From: Gracilaria gracilis
Lineage: Eukaryota > Rhodophyta > Florideophyceae > Gracilariales > Gracilariaceae
Assembly (NCBI GenBank): GCA_030374805.1
Contig: JARGSG010000218.1
Coordinates: forward strand, 682,001-746,000
Direction of reading: 5' to 3'
Length of the DNA stretch: 64,000 nucleotides
The position numbers were made by a program, and so were the translations under genes. Shown here in pieces: positions 60,550 through 64,000 of this stretch. A model generated the notes under the pieces. The model did no database searches. It was not told the origin of the DNA and saw only the letters and a list, made by a program, of their open reading frames with translations. Numbering within the stretch: the first letter of the stretch is position 1; every line of letters starts with the position of its first letter.

Positions 60550-61762
60550 ATTGAATTGGTATTTAGGCGCTTTGTTTAAAGGAAAAGGAAATTGAAGTGA
60601 AGTCACTCGCATGTACATTTAAACCACCTTTGTTCTACTCTCTACTGTCAAATAACAGAAGGACTTTAAATGCAGGGTCCCGGGTTCCAATGAGAAGGCA
60701 AATTTAAAGTGAATTGTTTTCCTCACTTCATATGGCTTACAGTCCGAAGGACAGCGTTAGAAATAAATATGATATAGAAGCCCCAGTACCATTCAAAAAA
60801 AAACATATGTGCACCACAAAGTGTATTCATGCTCACATGACTGGATAATTTTTAAGGAAGCTGACCACCGTTTAGTCCAATTCTGTGAGCTTAATAGGGA
60901 ACTATGACGTTTGTGCGCGTTCTATACACTTTTTGAAAGCATTTACGACATTTAAACTTGGAGCCTCATTTCGATTTTTAAACATGTCTTCTGCTCAAAA
61001 CGTTCATGGTTAAAAAAAAAGGGATTTTCGAACCTTGATCTACATGCATATACTAATCTTTCGTTTTCATGAATATCTTAAATTATTGAATTTGAATATC
61101 TTTTTATGTTGGCAATAGTAATTGTTGGTCTTAAATGTCTGGAAACCAATAAGAAAAACTCTCAAAACCAGTTCTGCCGGATGGTATTGGAAAGATTGTG
61201 GTGATATGTTTCGGAGTTTCGGATACCAAACGGATACGGATAATCAGGCAAAGGGTATGATGAAATAAAACTCTCTACCTACAAGATCCTTTCCTATAAA
61301 TTCTTTAGAAATAGTGGTGTTAATCATGTTTTGTGATGTTTATTTAACATTGGCATTGTTCAGGAGTGTTCGGTTAGAAAATTACGTTATTTTGTGTGGA
61401 ATTTGAGGTCGGTTTGGACTGTTTCAAACAGACCCAGAAAATTGTGGAGTTCGGTTTGTACTTCAATTAGAGGGTAACCTTTTCTATGGTTATCGAACCG
61501 CTTTGGTTCGTTTTCGCTGAACTTCTACGGACTCGGATCTTGGTGAATAATTCATACATCGTGTTCGGATTTTTTCAATATTCCAAATGGTGTACTTTTG
61601 CCGGATCTGATCAGTAAGAAATCCGTTCGTTAATATCCCTACAAGCAAGTCCGAACGCCTTTGACCTTCCACTTGAACCTCTGCATGTGCCTTTTGAACG
61701 CTTTTCATATGTGATTCCCCACGCGTTCTGATCCCGTCTATAAAAGGAAGCTTTTGTGAATC
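60550..61762. other. Intergenic; promoter of gene 5, otherwise nothing seen
   Basis: The first ~200 bp resembles 58790-58930. The remainder is AT-rich with no frame or repeat partner recognised. Confidence 0.45.
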
Positions 61763-62173
61763 ATGAACGTTCCGTACCGTTGGGCCACACCTATTATGTT
61801 CTTCACCATGAATTTCTCTGTCATCCTGCTCTCGGTTTTCTCTGCCTTCGTTCTCCGCTGGTATAGCATGGCACTGGGACATTGCCCTCAAATTTGCCTC
61901 CGATATAGAGAGACCGATGCGGAATGCCGCGGTGTAGGCTGCAGCACGACGTGTTGTGACAGCGAGATCTACGACGATATAACAATGTCTTGTTGCAAAG
62001 GTTTCTCAATAAACGCCGTCGATGAACACTATCTGCGATACGAATGCGATTGCTTCGCCGTTTCGGGCACTGAAGGCTTCCCCGATTTCAATTGCTTGTC
62101 GCAATCGGGGCGATACTCAAGATTCACGTTCATATTCTTCCTGCACACCGCACCAAGTCCTTACTATCCATAA
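61763..62173 (+). CDS. Small secreted cysteine-rich protein (136 aa)
   Basis: The ATG at 61763 opens a single short frame. Residues ~10-35 form a strong hydrophobic stretch (I-M-F-F-T-M-N-F-S-V-I-L-L-S-V-F) typical of a signal peptide or anchor. The following region has ten Cys in the order C-x3-C-x9-C-x4-C-x3-CC-x10-CC-x17-C-x1-C, then one more C, suggesting disulphide bonds. The C-terminal tail ends in another aromatic-hydrophobic run (F-T-F-I-F-F-L). I do not recognise a family. A secreted structural, defence or signalling peptide is possible. Confidence 0.55.
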   Translation: MNVPYRWATPIMFFTMNFSVILLSVFSAFVLRWYSMALGHCPQICLRYRETDAECRGVGCSTTCCDSEIYDDITMSCCKGFSINAVDEHYLRYECDCFAVSGTEGFPDFNCLSQSGRYSRFTFIFFLHTAPSPYYP

Positions 62174-62833
62174 GCAAAAGCTATCTTCCATTTCTGCTAG
62201 GCTACTCCTCCATATCCAACACACAAAACCAACAGAATTGGTGACATCTTGCCCCCTAAACTCTGACATTTGATAGTTTGGGTTGACAAATTCTAAAGAA
62301 AAAAGGATACAAAGCTTTAAGCTTAAGTTAGCGCTGTGTTCTCACAAATTCTCCAAAACCAACCCATGAATATAAAATACCATTGAGCACTCTCTTGTTG
62401 CCTTTTCATGCTCTTCATCGAGATGTAGGAGCCACAGAGCGAGTCTATTCTTAAAAATGTCCTGCTACACTATACAGAGTGGTCACTACCCTACGCGTTC
62501 AGTGAGTCCCCACATAGACGATACTGCTTCCCAGGAAGGGAGTGGTGGTCAACCAAGACAGATCGCTTCCCATTCGAGTAATCTACTTATGAAAACGATC
62601 ATGAACTCTTGTGATCGAGAAGGTGGTCGCCGGCAGCGCTGCGTAAATATGCCATTCCCCAGACAAGTGTTTCTGGTTCGATTATTCCCTCCGCGTTTCC
62701 TGAATAATTCGGGCACCAAGGACATAGCAAATTATGTTAAATGAATCTCATGGCATTGTTTTACTCATCGCTTGTTCTCTTAAAGACAGAAACTATTCAA
62801 ACACTAATCACTCATCTCGTTTCGAAGATAACG
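62174..62833. other. 3' flank of zinc-finger gene 6 (inverted duplicate)
   Basis: 62470-62830 is the reverse complement of the block downstream of gene 3 (about 50990-51340). 62174-62469 holds nothing recognised. Confidence 0.55.
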
Positions 62834-63493
62834 TTACCGAGCTCTCTTCTCTCTCCCTCTCTCTTCTTTTGTCCTGTCTGTGGCGATCCTCTTGCGCACG
62901 CCTTTCCCGCTACTGGATTGGTTCTCACAGGTAGTTCTCAAGTGCTTCTTCAGATGCGATTTTTGTACAAACCGGCTATCACAGTGCTCGCACACATACT
63001 TCCTCTCGCTTCGCGGCTTGTGAATCAATTCATGTCTTCTGAGTTGATGTAGCGCGTAGTTCACGTACGTGCACCCCTCTTTCTGGCACCTGTGCGGCTT
63101 GCACTTGATTTTATGCCTTGCAAGATCCATCACCGGTTTATTGCAATCACTACAGCGCGTCATGCGACCATCAGAAGAATGCTGCAATCCACTTGCAGAC
63201 GGTCCCGAGCTGGGACCCGCAGCGCTTTCTTCAGGCCTCAAATCCGAAGCTCCAGCCGCTTGGGACGAGCTCGCCGTTTGTAGACCTGTGTAACTGGACA
63301 CAAAGTCGTCGCTTCCTTCAAGTAGAGGGTTATATTCGAGCCCGGTATCCGGGTCGATACCTAATTCAACCAATGCCTGCCTGTATCGTCTATGAGGATC
63401 ATCGTCTTCGTTCTTCATGCGAAGCTTGTTGAAACATTTCCTGTAGTTGCCTTGTGCGTCGCCATCGCGAAATGGAGAATTTTCTCGAGACAT
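62834..63493 (-). CDS. C2H2 zinc-finger protein 6 (219 aa)
   Basis: The ATG is at 63491-63493. The N domain and linker are almost identical to gene 3. The zinc region has the same C-x2-C-x9-H-x3-C, C-x4-C-x12-H-x3-H and C-x2-C-x12-H-x4-C modules, but most substitutions relative to gene 3 fall in these fingers (for example the helix segments Y-A-L-H-Q-L-R-R-H and Q-K-S-H-L-K-K-H) and in the tail. This fits a changed DNA or partner specificity. A nuclear role is likely. Confidence 0.87.
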   Translation of the reverse strand: MSRENSPFRDGDAQGNYRKCFNKLRMKNEDDDPHRRYRQALVELGIDPDTGLEYNPLLEGSDDFVSSYTGLQTASSSQAAGASDLRPEESAAGPSSGPSASGLQHSSDGRMTRCSDCNKPVMDLARHKIKCKPHRCQKEGCTYVNYALHQLRRHELIHKPRSERKYVCEHCDSRFVQKSHLKKHLRTTCENQSSSGKGVRKRIATDRTKEERGREKRAR

Positions 63494-64000
63494 TCTTGAA
63501 ACGCTACGTGTTAATGCGAACTACCTTCGTGTGACTCAGGCTAAAGTAGAGCAATTACGAAGCTGGAATGCTTTTTTGTACCGACATGACTTGCAGTCCA
63601 CATCTCGAAAAAGCACCTGGAATGAAGTAAGGATTTGCATATGAGTTCAGTGTCACCCGCAACCTGTTTCTTTCTTGAGGAAAGCAGAGCCATGATCATG
63701 TCTTCAACTTTTCAATGATGAAAAAAAATGAACAAGAAGAATGAATGAATTAATGGAAGCAATGAACCAGAATATATTGTATGACTTGCAGTCCATAGAA
63801 ATCAATGATTTGTATAGCACCAAATGAAAGACTAGAAGAGTCATTTCTTCCCCTGATGAGATTCAGGAATATGTGCACCTTTCTTTTTCCCTTACCTATA
63901 TTCTTTGCTAGGGCATGACAACTTCGTGCTTTCAATTGAAGCAAAACTGTTCAAAGCCAGACTTGAGAGGAGTGTTAAATTCGCTGAGCGCAAGTTGAAT
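63494..64000. promoter_or_regulatory. Promoter region of zinc-finger gene 6, shared with genes 2 and 3
   Basis: The ~500 bp upstream of the ATG matches 50339-49830 (reverse) nearly base for base, and its first ~310 bp matches 49168-49480. No sharp TATA box is obvious; conserved blocks include TTTGCATATGAGTTCAGTGT. Confidence 0.55.

Larger units (their letters stand above)
62470..64000 (-). repeat. Inverted segmental duplication of 49830-51340
   Basis: The whole block of 5' flank, zinc-finger gene and 3' flank is an inverted copy, mostly above 90% identical by eye. It continues beyond the window edge: the last bases, CTCAGCGAATTTAAC in reverse, match 49845 onward. It lies about 13 kb from its partner. 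Confidence 0.85.

Noticed and set aside
1-64000. CRISPR arrays, bacterial operons or prophage
   Set aside because: No regularly spaced repeats or Shine-Dalgarno-led gene strings; all repeats are explained by LTRs, terminal inverted repeats or segmental duplication.

Overview
This is a 64 kb piece of a nuclear eukaryotic chromosome, built mostly from transposable elements with islands of short, apparently intron-free genes. I see no bacterial operons, ribosome binding sites, rRNA operon or CRISPR array. My best guess is an intron-poor, repeat-rich alga, with a florideophyte red macroalga as first choice. That rests on the mix of chromodomain Ty3/gypsy, Ty1/copia, TRIM, PiggyBac and Tc1 elements and on single-exon host genes, not on a marker gene, so it is tentative (about 0.5). 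An oomycete or another protist is not excluded.

Layout. 1-3.9 kb: 3' end of an open chromodomain Ty3/gypsy element (Gypsy-A) and its LTR. 3.9-4.9 kb: a complete 344-bp TRIM (TRIM-1) with a perfect 5-bp target duplication, and a fragment of a second TRIM family. 4.9-7.9 kb: mostly empty, with a GGT microsatellite, a GC-rich block and a MITE candidate. 7.95-19.57 kb: an old 11.6-kb Ty3/gypsy element (Gypsy-B) with many stops and a 2.2-kb block of reading frame on the opposite strand between pol and the 3' LTR. 19.6-25.6 kb: a Tc1 fragment and two adjacent PiggyBac-like transposase genes, each with one frame lesion. 26.9-34.0 kb: a compound LTR-internal-LTR-internal-LTR structure closed by a perfect ATCTA target duplication, holding a degraded Ty1/copia element and another TRIM. 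35.8-37.3 kb: a broken Tc1 element.

38.3-47.4 kb is the main host-gene island: a single-exon NB-ARC ATPase of 1069 aa, an animal-type transglutaminase with complete Cys-His-Asp triad, a C2H2 zinc-finger gene, and a secreted SnoaL/NTF2-like protein whose 3' end is also present as a truncated duplicate. 45.6-63.5 kb holds six C2H2 zinc-finger genes in two main subfamilies, with shared promoters, inverted duplications and swapped N- and C-terminal halves. Between two of them lies Gypsy-C (53.3-58.8 kb), a structurally intact chromodomain Ty3/gypsy element with apparently identical 253-bp LTRs and an ATTAA target duplication, inserted 10 bp upstream of a zinc-finger start codon. A small secreted cysteine-rich protein lies at 61.8 kb.

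Connections. Five LTR structures of very different size (TRIM-1, TRIM-2, Copia-1 and two internal copies in the compound element) share the same primer-binding site, complementary to the anticodon arm of initiator tRNA-Met. The AUG this creates is the first gag codon of Copia-1. The host genes do not form an obvious pathway, although an NB-ARC ATPase, a transglutaminase, secreted small proteins and a fast-changing zinc-finger cluster would fit a stress or defence neighbourhood. That last point is inference only.
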